Source of the DNA: Gramella sp. AN32
Lineage (GTDB): Bacteria > Bacteroidota > Bacteroidia > Flavobacteriales > Flavobacteriaceae
Reading direction: 5' to 3'
Assembly (NCBI RefSeq): GCF_023718305.1
Contig: NZ_QEYO01000024.1
Coordinates: forward strand, 1 to 54,006
Length of the DNA stretch: 54,006 nucleotides
Shown here piece after piece: positions 1 through 8,619 of this stretch. The stretch's first letter is position 1; each line of letters begins with the position of its first letter. The notes under the pieces are model-generated. The model did not search any database. It worked only from the letters and a program-made list of their open reading frames with translations, and was not told the origin of the DNA. Position numbers and translations under genes: made by a program.

Positions 1-101
1 GGCTATAGCAACGGGGCTCACCTCTTCCCATCCCGAACAGAGAAGTTAAGCCCGTTAGCGCCGATGGTACTGCACCTCGTGGGAGAGTAGGTCGCCGCCT
101 T
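1..101 (+). rRNA. rrf: 5S ribosomal RNA, 5' end cut by window edge
   Basis: The first hundred bases carry the conserved 5S core: the loop A to helix III region around positions 14-50 and the GGGAGAGTAGGTCGCCGCC 3' region at 80-98. The 3' GCCGCC would pair with a GGTGGC-type 5' end, of which only GGC remains, so roughly the first 5-8 bases lie outside the window. A 16S-23S-5S operon presumably lies just upstream. The exact 3' end is estimated from the start of the T-rich spacer. Confidence 0.93.
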
Positions 102-113
102 CTTTTTATAATC

Positions 114-147
114 AAAACCCCTTCAGTCTAACTCAAGGGGTTTTTTT
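114..147 (+). terminator. Intrinsic terminator of the rRNA operon
   Basis: A perfect 10-bp stem (114-123 with 135-144) with an 11-base loop runs directly into a T tract ending at 147. It lies just after the 5S gene and is the expected end of the rRNA transcript. Confidence 0.85.
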
Positions 148-538
148 ATGCCGTGAAATGAAGGGTGATCTATCCTCTTAAATCTATAGACCTTTTTTTA
201 TTAAATAAAACAAACTTAAAAGCTGGCGCATATTTCCGAATTCTTTACAGAATAACGTGATTGCAGCATATTTCTACAGTTGTTTGAAAAAAATTCACAG
301 TTCTACAGTCTTTCAGCTATGTTTTTGGTATTTAAGCTTGTTTGTATAAAACTTAAAAGGATTTTAAAGTGTTCAATGTAAGAAAAGTATCTTTTTTAAG
401 AAAATTTTAAGGGATAATGGTGTAGTGCTTGCGTTTATATAACCTGAAACAAAATCTAAATTTTATCCATTACAAACCCCAGATTAAATTAGTGGATATT
501 AACTAACGTTAAAAAAAGACGTTTAAATTAAATTATTT
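148..538. other. Intergenic region between rRNA operon and DUF4382 gene, no gene seen
   Basis: About 390 AT-rich bases. I find no open reading frame with coding character, no strong hairpin and no complete TTTG/TAnnTTTG promoter pair. It must hold the promoter and 5' UTR of the lipoprotein gene starting at 539, but I cannot place it. Confidence 0.5.
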
Positions 539-1483
539 ATGCTATTTAAAAATTTAAGTAGACTAGGATTATTATTAGGATTAGCTTTATTCGTTTCATG
601 TTCAGAAGATGATTCTATAGGGAATCCTGACAGTGGAAGCGAAAGTAATCCAACAGCTGTTTACATCACGGATTCCCCTGTAGATGAGGCAAATGTGGAA
701 GCTGTTTTTATAACAGTTTCCGAGGTTAAGGTTAATGGAAAGGCTATTGAAGGATTTAGTAAAACAACACTGGAAATTAGTAGCCTCACCAAAGGACGTA
801 CCGAATTATTGGGACAATTAAACCTCCAGTCTGGTACAACTTCAGATATTGTACTGGTTCTTTCAGATACCGATACTTCAGGAAGTGGACCTGGAAACTA
901 TGTTAGGACCCGTGGTGGAACAAAACAGAAAATTTCATCTGCCTCAGAAATCAATATTAAAGATCAGGTAGAGATTGTTGAGTCTGCCCAAAATGAGATA
1001 GTACTTGACTTTGACCTTAGAAAGAGTCTTAAGCAAGAAGGTGAAAATTATTCTTTTGTATCAGAAGGTCAGTTAGAGAATAATATTAGGGCGGTAAATA
1101 CCATAAATACCGGTACTGTGAAAGGGAGTGTGGATAATTTGAGCGAATCTAACTCTGAGACTGTAGTTGCATTTGCCTATAAGAAAGATACTTTTAACGA
1201 GAGTGAAGATAATGCAAACGGTGAAGGGATTCGTTTTGGTAATGCCGTAAGTAGTTCGGTTGTTTCTGAATCTAATGGGAATTTTGAAATACACTTCCTG
1301 GAGGAAGGTGACTATGAGTTGCATTTTGCCTCTTTTTCTGATGATGACCAGGATGGCAAACTTGAATTTTCTGGAATGATCAAGGCAACTACCTTAAGCA
1401 ATTTGAACTTAAACGGTTTTACGGTAAAATCAAATTCTGAAGTAGACCTTCAAATTTCTTTTACAGGCCTTCTAGGTTTGTAA
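539..1483 (+). CDS. DUF4382 domain lipoprotein
   Basis: A 314-residue exported lipoprotein. A hydrophobic signal of about 20 residues ends in the lipobox FVSC with Cys21, followed by the acidic stretch SEDDS that often marks surface-exposed Bacteroidota lipoproteins. Residues about 40-180 resemble DUF4382, which opens with the typical V/YITDSPVD motif followed by a segment on effects on growth of the chain V..V.ITVSEV. The C-terminal part (about 190-305) looks like a carboxypeptidase-regulatory-like beta-sandwich (GTVKGSV...GEGIRFGNAV...FEIHFLEEGDYELHFA). The biochemical role of the family is unknown. The gene stands alone, with its own terminator downstream. Confidence 0.8.
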   Translation: MLFKNLSRLGLLLGLALFVSCSEDDSIGNPDSGSESNPTAVYITDSPVDEANVEAVFITVSEVKVNGKAIEGFSKTTLEISSLTKGRTELLGQLNLQSGTTSDIVLVLSDTDTSGSGPGNYVRTRGGTKQKISSASEINIKDQVEIVESAQNEIVLDFDLRKSLKQEGENYSFVSEGQLENNIRAVNTINTGTVKGSVDNLSESNSETVVAFAYKKDTFNESEDNANGEGIRFGNAVSSSVVSESNGNFEIHFLEEGDYELHFASFSDDDQDGKLEFSGMIKATTLSNLNLNGFTVKSNSEVDLQISFTGLLGL

Positions 1484-1509
1484 AAAATTTCAAATAAAAA
1501 ATTTTTTAC

Positions 1510-1537
1510 AAGGCTGCCACATGGCAGTCTTTTTTTA
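1510..1537 (+). terminator. Intrinsic terminator after DUF4382 gene
   Basis: The inverted repeat AGGCTGCCA / TGGCAGTCT (one G-T pair) is followed by a run of seven T. It lies 28 bases past the stop codon at 1483. Confidence 0.8.
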
Positions 1538-1650
1538 TCGATCATTTTTGAATTTTTAATAGTTTGGTTATGGCTTCCATTAGAAATTATAAGCATTTCT
1601 TTTTTCTGAAATAAATCATAACTTATGCTTTAATTTTTTAAATAGTATTT

Positions 1651-2520
1651 ATGAGAATTCTTTTCATTTTTTTAATCCTAGGTTTAAATTCTTTTTCCCA
1701 GGAAATTCCCAGTAAATGGGAGGAGTTAACGGCAAGTGATTGGCCACAGGCTTTAGAAAAATCAAAACGTACTATTATATTGCCAATAGGAATTTTAGAG
1801 AAACACGGCCCTCAGGGCCCTATTGGTTCCGATTTAATTCGTGCAAAGGAATGGGCTGAAAGAGTTTCTGATTTGGAATATGCCGTAATTTTCCCAGATT
1901 ACTTTTATGGCCAGGTGAATGAAGCGAGACACATTCAGGGTACCTTTTCTTTACCTAGTGATTTAACGATGAAATTGTTAGAGGCAACCTGTAAAGAGAT
2001 CGCCAGAAACGGATTTAATAAAATTCTAATCATCAATGGACATGGAGGTAATCCTTCCTTTTTGAGATATTTTGTGCAAAACCAAATGGAAAGCCAAAGG
2101 GATTATGTCATTTATTTTTATGATCCAGAGGGAGATCCCGAATATGAAAAGAAGCTAGCAGCCCAAAGAACATCTGATGCTGCTGGAGACATGCATGCTG
2201 GAGAAAGAGAGACTTCAGAACTTCTATATCTTCGACCTGAATTAGTGCAAATGGAAAAATCTACTTCTGAATCTGGAAAAGATCAAATGAGATTGAAAAA
2301 TATTCCTAATATATACAGAGGAATCTGGTGGTATGCTTCTTTTCCCAAGCATTATGCAGGCCGGGGCGAGACTGGTACCGCTGAATTAGGAAAGCTCATT
2401 ACTGATCATCAGGTGAGTTCTATCGCCAAAGCATTAAAGTCAATTAAAGAAGATACTGAAACTTTGAATTTACAAAATCAGTATTTCGATGACGTGCGGA
2501 AATCTTCTACAGAAAATTAA
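1651..2520 (+). CDS. Creatininase-family metal-dependent amidohydrolase, exported
   Basis: A 289-residue protein of the creatininase (creatinine amidohydrolase) superfamily. A short signal peptide (residues 1-16, ending SFS-Q) suggests a periplasmic enzyme, unlike classical cytosolic creatininases. The family motifs are present: LPIGILEKHGP with Glu50 and His52, SD with Asp61, the glycine-rich NGHGGN with His131, and HAGERETS at about 182-189. These supply the usual binuclear metal ligands. Substrate cannot be read from sequence; relatives act on creatinine, formamidopyrimidines or mycofactocin peptide. Its stop codon overlaps the start of the downstream permease (TAATG), so the two are probably translationally coupled and the permease may import its product. 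Confidence 0.82.
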   Translation: MRILFIFLILGLNSFSQEIPSKWEELTASDWPQALEKSKRTIILPIGILEKHGPQGPIGSDLIRAKEWAERVSDLEYAVIFPDYFYGQVNEARHIQGTFSLPSDLTMKLLEATCKEIARNGFNKILIINGHGGNPSFLRYFVQNQMESQRDYVIYFYDPEGDPEYEKKLAAQRTSDAAGDMHAGERETSELLYLRPELVQMEKSTSESGKDQMRLKNIPNIYRGIWWYASFPKHYAGRGETGTAELGKLITDHQVSSIAKALKSIKEDTETLNLQNQYFDDVRKSSTEN

Positions 2521-3746
2521 TGCCTATGCAACGCAATTATAAAATTGTAGTTCTCATACTTATAACTTTTTTTGTAATATCCTTCCTCACTAATATTCTG
2601 GGGGCTTTAAACCCAAGCGCAAGTTTAAGCTTTGAGCTTACAGAAACCATGGCCGGTTTTCTTCCATTCTCATTCTTTATCGCTTATGGGATTATGTCTA
2701 TTCCGGCAGGATTTTTATTAGAGAAGTACGGAGAAAAACCTTTAATGCTTGCCGGCTTTAGCCTGGCTTTTTCGGGTTCAATTATTTTTGCCATTTTTCC
2801 CTTCTTTTGGGTATTTTTATTAAGCCTGTTTACCATTGGTACCGGAATGGCAATTTTACAGGTCGTTATTAATCCTTTATTGCGGGTAGCTGGTGGAGAG
2901 GAGCATTATGCGTTTAATTCTGTCTTAGCACAATTGTTCTTTGGATTGGCATCTTTTATAAGTCCCATGGTCTATACTTATCTCGTCATTAATAGCAATA
3001 CCTTTCATTTTTTTGAAAATATTCAAAATGAGGATATGGCCTGGATTTCCATATACTGGCTTTTTGCCATTTTAGCTTTAGGGATGATTCTTAGCATTTA
3101 CTTTATGAAACTACCCAGAATTAGATTAAGGGATGAAGAAAAGGTTGGCGATCGAAAAACTTATTTAAAGCTTTTTAAGAATCCTACAGTAAGGTTATAC
3201 TTCTTAGGTATTTTCATGTATGTAGGCGCAGAACAGGGAATCTCTTTTTGGATGTCTAAATTCCTGCAAATTTACCATGGTTTTAATTTTGAAACAACCG
3301 GTGCAATAGCCGTGGGCCGTTTTTGGGGCTTAATGACAATTGGTGGTCTTTTTGGCCTGGTTCTTTTGAAAATTCTTGATAGTAAGTTGGTTTTAAGGAT
3401 TTTTACAACTATGGCGATAATTTCTTTTGCCTGTGGGATTTTTGCAACAAAAAATATTTCCTATTATTCTTTCCAGGCATGCGGATTTTTCCTCTCTGTC
3501 ATGTATCCCATTATAATATCACTGGGTTTAAATTCAATAAAAAAGCACCATGGATCTGTAGCAGGAATTTTAATGTCTGGAATAATGGGTGGAGCTATTT
3601 TCCAGGTTATTATTGGATTTCTTGGAGATATTTATTCTTTAAAAGCAGGAATGATGTTGATATTTGTTCCGTTGGCTTATATACTTTTCATTAGCTTTTG
3701 GGCATCTCCCATTATTCGAAATAAAACGGTGAAAATTTCGAAGTAG
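2520..3746 (+). CDS. MFS transporter, FucP-like sugar permease
   Basis: A 408-residue, about 12-helix major facilitator. The N-terminal half has the layout of the fucose/glucose-galactose permease group: a proline-free first helix, the FFIAYGIMSIPAGFLLEKYG segment, then an IGTGMAILQVVINPLLR helix and an FGLASFISP motif like the GVGTFIGP region of FucP. A long loop precedes the second six-helix bundle at about residue 200. The ATG overlaps the creatininase stop by one base; a second in-frame Met lies two codons later. Likely imports a sugar or small metabolite used with the upstream hydrolase; substrate is inference. Confidence 0.8.
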   Translation: MPMQRNYKIVVLILITFFVISFLTNILGALNPSASLSFELTETMAGFLPFSFFIAYGIMSIPAGFLLEKYGEKPLMLAGFSLAFSGSIIFAIFPFFWVFLLSLFTIGTGMAILQVVINPLLRVAGGEEHYAFNSVLAQLFFGLASFISPMVYTYLVINSNTFHFFENIQNEDMAWISIYWLFAILALGMILSIYFMKLPRIRLRDEEKVGDRKTYLKLFKNPTVRLYFLGIFMYVGAEQGISFWMSKFLQIYHGFNFETTGAIAVGRFWGLMTIGGLFGLVLLKILDSKLVLRIFTTMAIISFACGIFATKNISYYSFQACGFFLSVMYPIIISLGLNSIKKHHGSVAGILMSGIMGGAIFQVIIGFLGDIYSLKAGMMLIFVPLAYILFISFWASPIIRNKTVKISK

Positions 3747-3895
3747 GCATAACATTTTTTACTAAGGGACTGCAGCAGTTCACTTTTGATTAACAATCTG
3801 ATTTGATGGAAGCTTTTAAAAGCTGGAAAAGCATTTCCCCAGGTAAGGATCCAAAATTCCTGGCGAATTTTTTTAGTTCTTTCCCGAATGAAATT

Positions 3896-4579
3896 TTATA
3901 TAAAGTAAGCTAAGAGAATACCTAAGATGATCACGCCTAATTTAGTAGCGTTAAAACTATGGTTTTTTGAAGCTTCAAATAAGATAGTTGTGGAAATATG
4001 AAGAAATATACCAATTACCACGGCATTGATATAAGAGGAATATTCAGACATTATAGAAATATTATTTTTTAACCAGCTTCCCAGCGGAGTCATCATTGCA
4101 AATACGGTTAATATTAAAGCAATTTTCATATTGCTTAATTTTCTCTGAATAAGAAAAATAGACAGGATCGCCGCAACGGGAATTTTGTGCACTACCACAC
4201 CATTCAATAAATGGTTGTCTTCATTTAGCGGGAATCCTTCTAAAAGGCTGTGTATGCTTAAGCTTATCAAAATGATCCAGGGTAAATTTCGATTAGTTTC
4301 GTGGTGGTGAATATGGCCATGTTCCACCCCTTTAGACAAAAACTCCAGAATGATTTGAAGTAGCAATCCTAAGAGAATAAATACGCCAATATCTTTCTGG
4401 TTAGACGAATAAACTTCCGGAATGAGATCAAGAACGGTGACAGATAATAAATAGGCGCCACTAAATGCAAGCAATAATTTAAAACCGGAGCTGCTATCTG
4501 GCTTTAAAAATTTTGAAATTACAAACCCGATAATTACGGCTAAAATCGGGAGCAAATAAATTATAAAACTTGAATACAA
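3896..4579 (-). CDS. ZIP-family divalent metal transporter
   Basis: A 227-residue polytopic membrane protein with about eight hydrophobic segments. The signature of ZIP transporters is clear: a His-rich cytoplasmic loop (EHGHIHHHE, about residues 86-94) followed by transmembrane segments with SIHSLLEGFPL and VVHKIPVA, which hold the metal-binding His and Glu residues of the family. Likely imports zinc, iron or another divalent cation. The frame has no ATG near its N-terminus: the only plausible initiator is TTG at 4579, and an in-frame stop lies at 4607-4609. The ORF converges on the MFS gene and is divergent from the methyltransferase gene. Confidence 0.8.
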   Translation of the reverse strand: MYSSFIIYLLPILAVIIGFVISKFLKPDSSSGFKLLLAFSGAYLLSVTVLDLIPEVYSSNQKDIGVFILLGLLLQIILEFLSKGVEHGHIHHHETNRNLPWIILISLSIHSLLEGFPLNEDNHLLNGVVVHKIPVAAILSIFLIQRKLSNMKIALILTVFAMMTPLGSWLKNNISIMSEYSSYINAVVIGIFLHISTTILFEASKNHSFNATKLGVIILGILLAYFI

Positions 4580-4659
4580 TCTAAAATTTTGGTTGGGCTG
4601 GCAGTATCAAACCACGCTGAACTTACCGGCAATTATTATTCATTCGCACAAAATTAACC

Positions 4660-4667
4660 TATTTTTG
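4660..4667 (+). promoter_or_regulatory. Candidate -7 box for the THUMP methyltransferase gene
   Basis: TATTTTTG matches the Bacteroidota -7 consensus TAnnTTTG and ends 20 bases before the ATG at 4688. No clear TTG -33 box was seen at the expected distance. Confidence 0.45.
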
Positions 4668-4687
4668 TGGTTCTTTAAAGTTGAAAT

Positions 4688-5851
4688 ATGAGTAACTACA
4701 ATATGATCGCCAAAACCCTGTATGGTTTTGAATCTATCCTGGCAAAAGAGCTTCTGGACCTTGGTGCAACAAACATCAAAGAAGGAAACCGCATGGTTAG
4801 TTTTGTTGGGGACAAGGGTTTTATGTACAAGGCCAATTTGTGTCTGCGCACAGCGATCAAGATTTTAAAACCATATGAAAGTTTTAAAGCAAATTCTGAA
4901 GAGGAATTATATGACCAGATAAAAAGATTGCCCTGGGAAGATTTTTTGGATGTAGATGGAAGCCTGGCCATAGACTCCGCGGTGCATTCTGAAATTTTTA
5001 CACATTCCCAATATGTCGCTTTAAAATGCAAGGATGCAATCGTGGACAGGTTCCGGGAGAAATTTGGAAAAAGGCCAAATGTAGATCTGGATTTTCCCAC
5101 ATTGCGAATAAACATTCATATTGAAAATAATAATTGTAATGTTTCTTTTGATAGTTCAGGGGATTCATTGCACAAAAGAGGTTACCGTACCTCTACCAAT
5201 ATTGCACCTATCAACGAAGTTTTGGCGGCAGGAATGCTGAAAATGTCTGGTTGGGACGGGCAATGCGATTTCCTGGACCCCATGTGCGGTAGCGGAACGA
5301 TCTTAATTGAAGCGGCGATGATCGCCTGTAATATTCCCCCCAATTTAAACCGAAAAGAATTTGCCTTCGAAAAATGGCAGGATTGGGACGAGGAGCTTTT
5401 TGAAAAAATTGAAAGTTCAGCCTTAAAAAAAGTAAGGGATTTTCATTTTTCGATTAAAGGTTACGACAAAGCGCCTTCCGCAGTAATGAAAGCAGAAGAA
5501 AATGTTCAAAATGCGAACCTTTCAGAATTTATTAAAATAGAGCAGAAGAATTTTTTCGAAACTTCGAAGGAAACTGAAGGTTATTTGCATATACTTTTCA
5601 ATCCGCCATACGGAGAAAGACTGGAAGTGGATATTGAAGACTTCTACGGAAAAATTGGCGATACCTTAAAACAGAACTATCCGGGGACACATGCCTGGTT
5701 TATTACGACCAATTTCGATGCGATAAAATCTGTAGGGCTTCGCGCTTCCAGAAAAATTAAACTCTTTAACGGGCCAATGGAAGGAAGATTATTAAAATAT
5801 GTACTGTACGAAGGTTCTAAAAAGAAAAGTAAGCAAGAGAGTGATAGTTAG
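4688..5851 (+). CDS. THUMP-domain class I SAM-dependent RNA methyltransferase (RlmL/YpsC type)
   Basis: A 387-residue protein matching the single-domain relatives of E. coli RlmL that methylate guanosine (N2) in 23S rRNA. The N-terminal half is ferredoxin-like plus THUMP (about 1-155, start MIAKTLYGFESILAKEL). The methyltransferase half contains the motif I region FLDPMCGSGTILIEAA (about 196-211), the acidic binding strand GYDKA and the catalytic NPPYGER (about 306-312), the (N/D)PPY signature of N-methyltransferases. The exact target base is inferred from family. Its 3' end overlaps the convergent DUF6048 gene by four bases. Confidence 0.88.
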   Translation: MSNYNMIAKTLYGFESILAKELLDLGATNIKEGNRMVSFVGDKGFMYKANLCLRTAIKILKPYESFKANSEEELYDQIKRLPWEDFLDVDGSLAIDSAVHSEIFTHSQYVALKCKDAIVDRFREKFGKRPNVDLDFPTLRINIHIENNNCNVSFDSSGDSLHKRGYRTSTNIAPINEVLAAGMLKMSGWDGQCDFLDPMCGSGTILIEAAMIACNIPPNLNRKEFAFEKWQDWDEELFEKIESSALKKVRDFHFSIKGYDKAPSAVMKAEENVQNANLSEFIKIEQKNFFETSKETEGYLHILFNPPYGERLEVDIEDFYGKIGDTLKQNYPGTHAWFITTNFDAIKSVGLRASRKIKLFNGPMEGRLLKYVLYEGSKKKSKQESDS

Positions 5852-6549
5852 TCTTTGTCTTTTTTAAAGATAGGCACGAGGTAAGAAATGGCATAGCTGT
5901 ATCCCGCACCAAATTGTCCCGCGTCATAGGTCCTTCCAAATCCGGGAATGGCGAGATTATCAAAATTTCGCGGCGTACTTTCACCAATCAATCTTTTAAG
6001 CTGAACGTTAGCTGAAAGAAAGAAGTTATTGAACAATTCAACCTTGATTCCTGCAATCACTTCAAGCCAGTTTGCGGTAAGTCCTTTTTCCTCCACAGCA
6101 TCAGTACGATAATCAGGGCCAAAGTAGCTTGATCTGGAATAGATCCTGTAACCTTCAAGGGTTTGGGAAAAGGTAGCAAATCCATAACGGACACCCACAA
6201 AAATACTATTCTGCATATTTTCCCAGTTATCGTATGCATTGTAATCGCCACCAAGCTTGATATAGCTTCCGCTGGTAGTAGTGAGGATATTTTCACTGTC
6301 GAAAGTGATCTTTTCATTACCCAATTCAGCCGCTAAATAATAATCTTTATAAATTCGGTAATCTCCTAAAAGTTCAATTCCGCTATAATCATCCTCCAGT
6401 ATGGTTCGCAAAGGTTTGCTTAGGTCTATCCCCACGCGTAGCCCAAATTTTTCCTTATAATTTGTCGTATCTGCAACCTGGGCAGTTTGCGAAAAGCCGG
6501 AACCAATTACCGATATGAAAAGAAATAAACTAAAAAAATATCGATACAT
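5848..6549 (-). CDS. DUF6048 family outer-membrane beta-barrel protein
   Basis: A 233-residue exported protein with a signal peptide (about 1-20, ending GFSQ). The rest alternates hydrophobic and polar residues in short strands, with aromatic caps, as in small outer-membrane barrels, and ends YAISYLVPIFKK. I recognise it as the flavobacterial DUF6048 family, of unknown function. It overlaps the upstream DUF6452 gene by 20 bases and is the last gene of the rlmD-DUF6452-DUF6048 operon. A role in the envelope is inference. Confidence 0.75.
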   Translation of the reverse strand: MYRYFFSLFLFISVIGSGFSQTAQVADTTNYKEKFGLRVGIDLSKPLRTILEDDYSGIELLGDYRIYKDYYLAAELGNEKITFDSENILTTTSGSYIKLGGDYNAYDNWENMQNSIFVGVRYGFATFSQTLEGYRIYSRSSYFGPDYRTDAVEEKGLTANWLEVIAGIKVELFNNFFLSANVQLKRLIGESTPRNFDNLAIPGFGRTYDAGQFGAGYSYAISYLVPIFKKDKD

Positions 6550-7042
6550 GGGCCTGGATTTCGTCTTCTACAGTATTTTCTTCTATCTGGATTCTTTGTA
6601 TCCAGTTTTGCGTAGTATTTACACTAAGTCCATTATAATCTACTTTAAAGGCACATGCCCGGTTTAAATATTCTTCATCACGGGAATAGGTAAATCGAAT
6701 CGTATCTGTAATACTTAAATCTTCAGCATCCGTATTGGTGCTGTCGGGAGTGTTCAAAGTAAAAATATATTCTGTAGTATTTGCATTGGTTTTCAAAGGA
6801 ATAGCAATACTATCCTGACTATAGCGATAATATGTAGTTCCATTATTGGTTACGTAATTATCAACATCTATAGCTTTTACACTAAGATTTTGAGGTGCCT
6901 GCAAATCAAAAGGATCCACACTCTCATAAAACCGGATAATCAATCGGGGAGTGGTGGCTGTACTTTCAGCGCAAATATCATCACGCTGGCAACCCAAAGT
7001 GATGCATATAATGGAAAGTAAGAGGTAAAACTTATTTTTCAT
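6530..7042 (-). CDS. DUF6452 family lipoprotein
   Basis: A 170-residue lipoprotein. The signal peptide ends in TLGC with Cys18, followed by QRDD. The conserved start of the mature part is the CQRDDICAE segment with a second cysteine, then a beta-rich domain; another Cys lies near the C-terminus (RACAFKVDY), so a disulphide is possible. It is a flavobacterial family of unknown function (DUF6452). Its ATG follows the rlmD stop with no gap (7042/7043), and it overlaps the next gene, showing a tightly packed operon. Confidence 0.75.
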   Translation of the reverse strand: MKNKFYLLLSIICITLGCQRDDICAESTATTPRLIIRFYESVDPFDLQAPQNLSVKAIDVDNYVTNNGTTYYRYSQDSIAIPLKTNANTTEYIFTLNTPDSTNTDAEDLSITDTIRFTYSRDEEYLNRACAFKVDYNGLSVNTTQNWIQRIQIEENTVEDEIQAHVSIFF

Positions 7043-8452
7043 TTATCTTCTTTCTAATCGAACCACATTTTCAACGTGATGTGTCTGCGGAAACATATCT
7101 ACTGCCTTCGTGGCCGTTACTTTGTAATGCTCGTCCAACATGGCTAAATCTCGTGCCTGTGTCGCCGAATTACAGCTAACATATACTATCCTTTCCGGCA
7201 AGATACCAATAATTTGAGCCACCACATCCTTATGCATTCCATCACGTGGAGGATCGGTTATAATAACGTCTGGCCTGCCATGTTTATTGATAAAAGATTC
7301 GTTAAAAACTTTTCTCATATCGCCCACATAAAATTCTGTGTTTGTAATTCCATTTCGTTCCGCATTTTCTTTGGCATCTTTGATCGCTTCCGGAACAGCT
7401 TCAACACCTACCACTTTTTTGGCATTTTTCGCCACGAACTGGGCGATAGTACCGGTTCCGGTATAAAGGTCATAGACTAATTCATCACCTTTTAGATCAG
7501 CGAATTCGCGGGTGATTTTATATAAATTGTAAGCCTGTTCTGAATTTGTTTGATAAAAGGACTTGGCATTAATTTTAAAAGTAAGTCCTTCCATCTCTTC
7601 AAAAATGTGATCCCTGCCTTTAAAACAAATTACCTGTTGATCATATATGGTATCATTGGGTTTCCCGTTGATCACATATTGAAGCGAAGTAATCTCCGGA
7701 AATTTTTCAGCAAGGGCATTCAGCAATAATTCCCTTTTTTCTTTATCTTCTTTGAAAAACTGGATGAGCACCATAATTTCTCCTGTGGAAGAAGTTCTAA
7801 TCATGAGCGTTCTTAATAATCCTTCCTGATTTCGGGTATTGAAAAAATCAAGATCATTTTCCGTAGCGAAGATTTTTACAAAATTTCGAATGGCATTACT
7901 GGGATCTTCCTGAAGGTGACATTTCTCAATATCCAGGATCTTATCCCACATACCCGGAATATGAAAACCTAAAGCATTGCGATTGGATATATCATGACCG
8001 CTATCTACTTCATCCTGGGTGAGCCATCTGCTGTCGCTAAAAGAAAATTCCATTTTGTTACGATAAAAATAAATCTTTTCACTGCCCAGAATTGGAGAAA
8101 CTTCGGGAAGTTCAATTTTACCCAATCGCCGTAAATTGTTTTCAACTTCTTTTTGCTTGTATTCCAGTTGAAACTGATACTCCATATTTTGCCATTTGCA
8201 GCCACCGCAGGTTCCAAAGTGTTTACAAACCGGAGTAGTTCGTTTCTCTGACAATTTGTGGAAATGTATGGCAGAACCATAGAAGTAACTTTTTCTTTTT
8301 TTGAAGGTCTGCACATCTACAATATCGCCGGGAACCGCGTTGTCGATAAATACAATTTTCCCGTCTTCAGCTTTGGCAACAGCTTTGCCTTTCGCGCCTG
8401 CATCGATCACTTCAATTTCCCTGAGAATTACTTTTCGGTTTTTTCTGCCCAT
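7043..8452 (-). CDS. rlmD: 23S rRNA (uracil-5-)-methyltransferase RlmD
   Basis: A 469-residue enzyme of the RumA/TrmA group, which makes 5-methyluridine in 23S rRNA with SAM. It has an N-terminal TRAM domain (about 10-65), then the iron-sulphur cysteines in CKHFGTCGGCKWQ plus a later Cys in EKCHLQED, matching the 4Fe-4S ligands of RlmD. The SAM motif is VYDLYTGTGTIAQF, then DPPRDGMHKDV, and the catalytic cysteine lies in YVSCNSATQARDL. It heads a three-gene operon. A TAnnTTTG box ends only four bases before its ATG, so the mRNA may be leaderless. The exact modified U (1939 in E. coli) is assumed from the family. Confidence 0.9.
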   Translation of the reverse strand: MGRKNRKVILREIEVIDAGAKGKAVAKAEDGKIVFIDNAVPGDIVDVQTFKKRKSYFYGSAIHFHKLSEKRTTPVCKHFGTCGGCKWQNMEYQFQLEYKQKEVENNLRRLGKIELPEVSPILGSEKIYFYRNKMEFSFSDSRWLTQDEVDSGHDISNRNALGFHIPGMWDKILDIEKCHLQEDPSNAIRNFVKIFATENDLDFFNTRNQEGLLRTLMIRTSSTGEIMVLIQFFKEDKEKRELLLNALAEKFPEITSLQYVINGKPNDTIYDQQVICFKGRDHIFEEMEGLTFKINAKSFYQTNSEQAYNLYKITREFADLKGDELVYDLYTGTGTIAQFVAKNAKKVVGVEAVPEAIKDAKENAERNGITNTEFYVGDMRKVFNESFINKHGRPDVIITDPPRDGMHKDVVAQIIGILPERIVYVSCNSATQARDLAMLDEHYKVTATKAVDMFPQTHHVENVVRLERR

Positions 8453-8456
8453 GGCG

Positions 8457-8464
8457 CAAAAATA
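8457..8464 (-). promoter_or_regulatory. Candidate -7 box of rlmD operon
   Basis: On the minus strand TATTTTTG ends four bases before the rlmD ATG at 8452. The expected transcription start would fall at or next to the start codon. No TTG -33 box at the usual spacing was seen. Confidence 0.5.
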
Positions 8465-8619
8465 GGATAATTAACAAGATTTAGGGAAGCACACTTTGAA
8501 ATTTTACTCAAACATTTAGTATTTTGCGACAATTCAAAAAACGGATGATTTCTCTCCATTTTTATCAATTTTCAGCTAAAAAAAGAAGGAATAGGAAACG
8601 ATAAATTAAAAAATAACAA

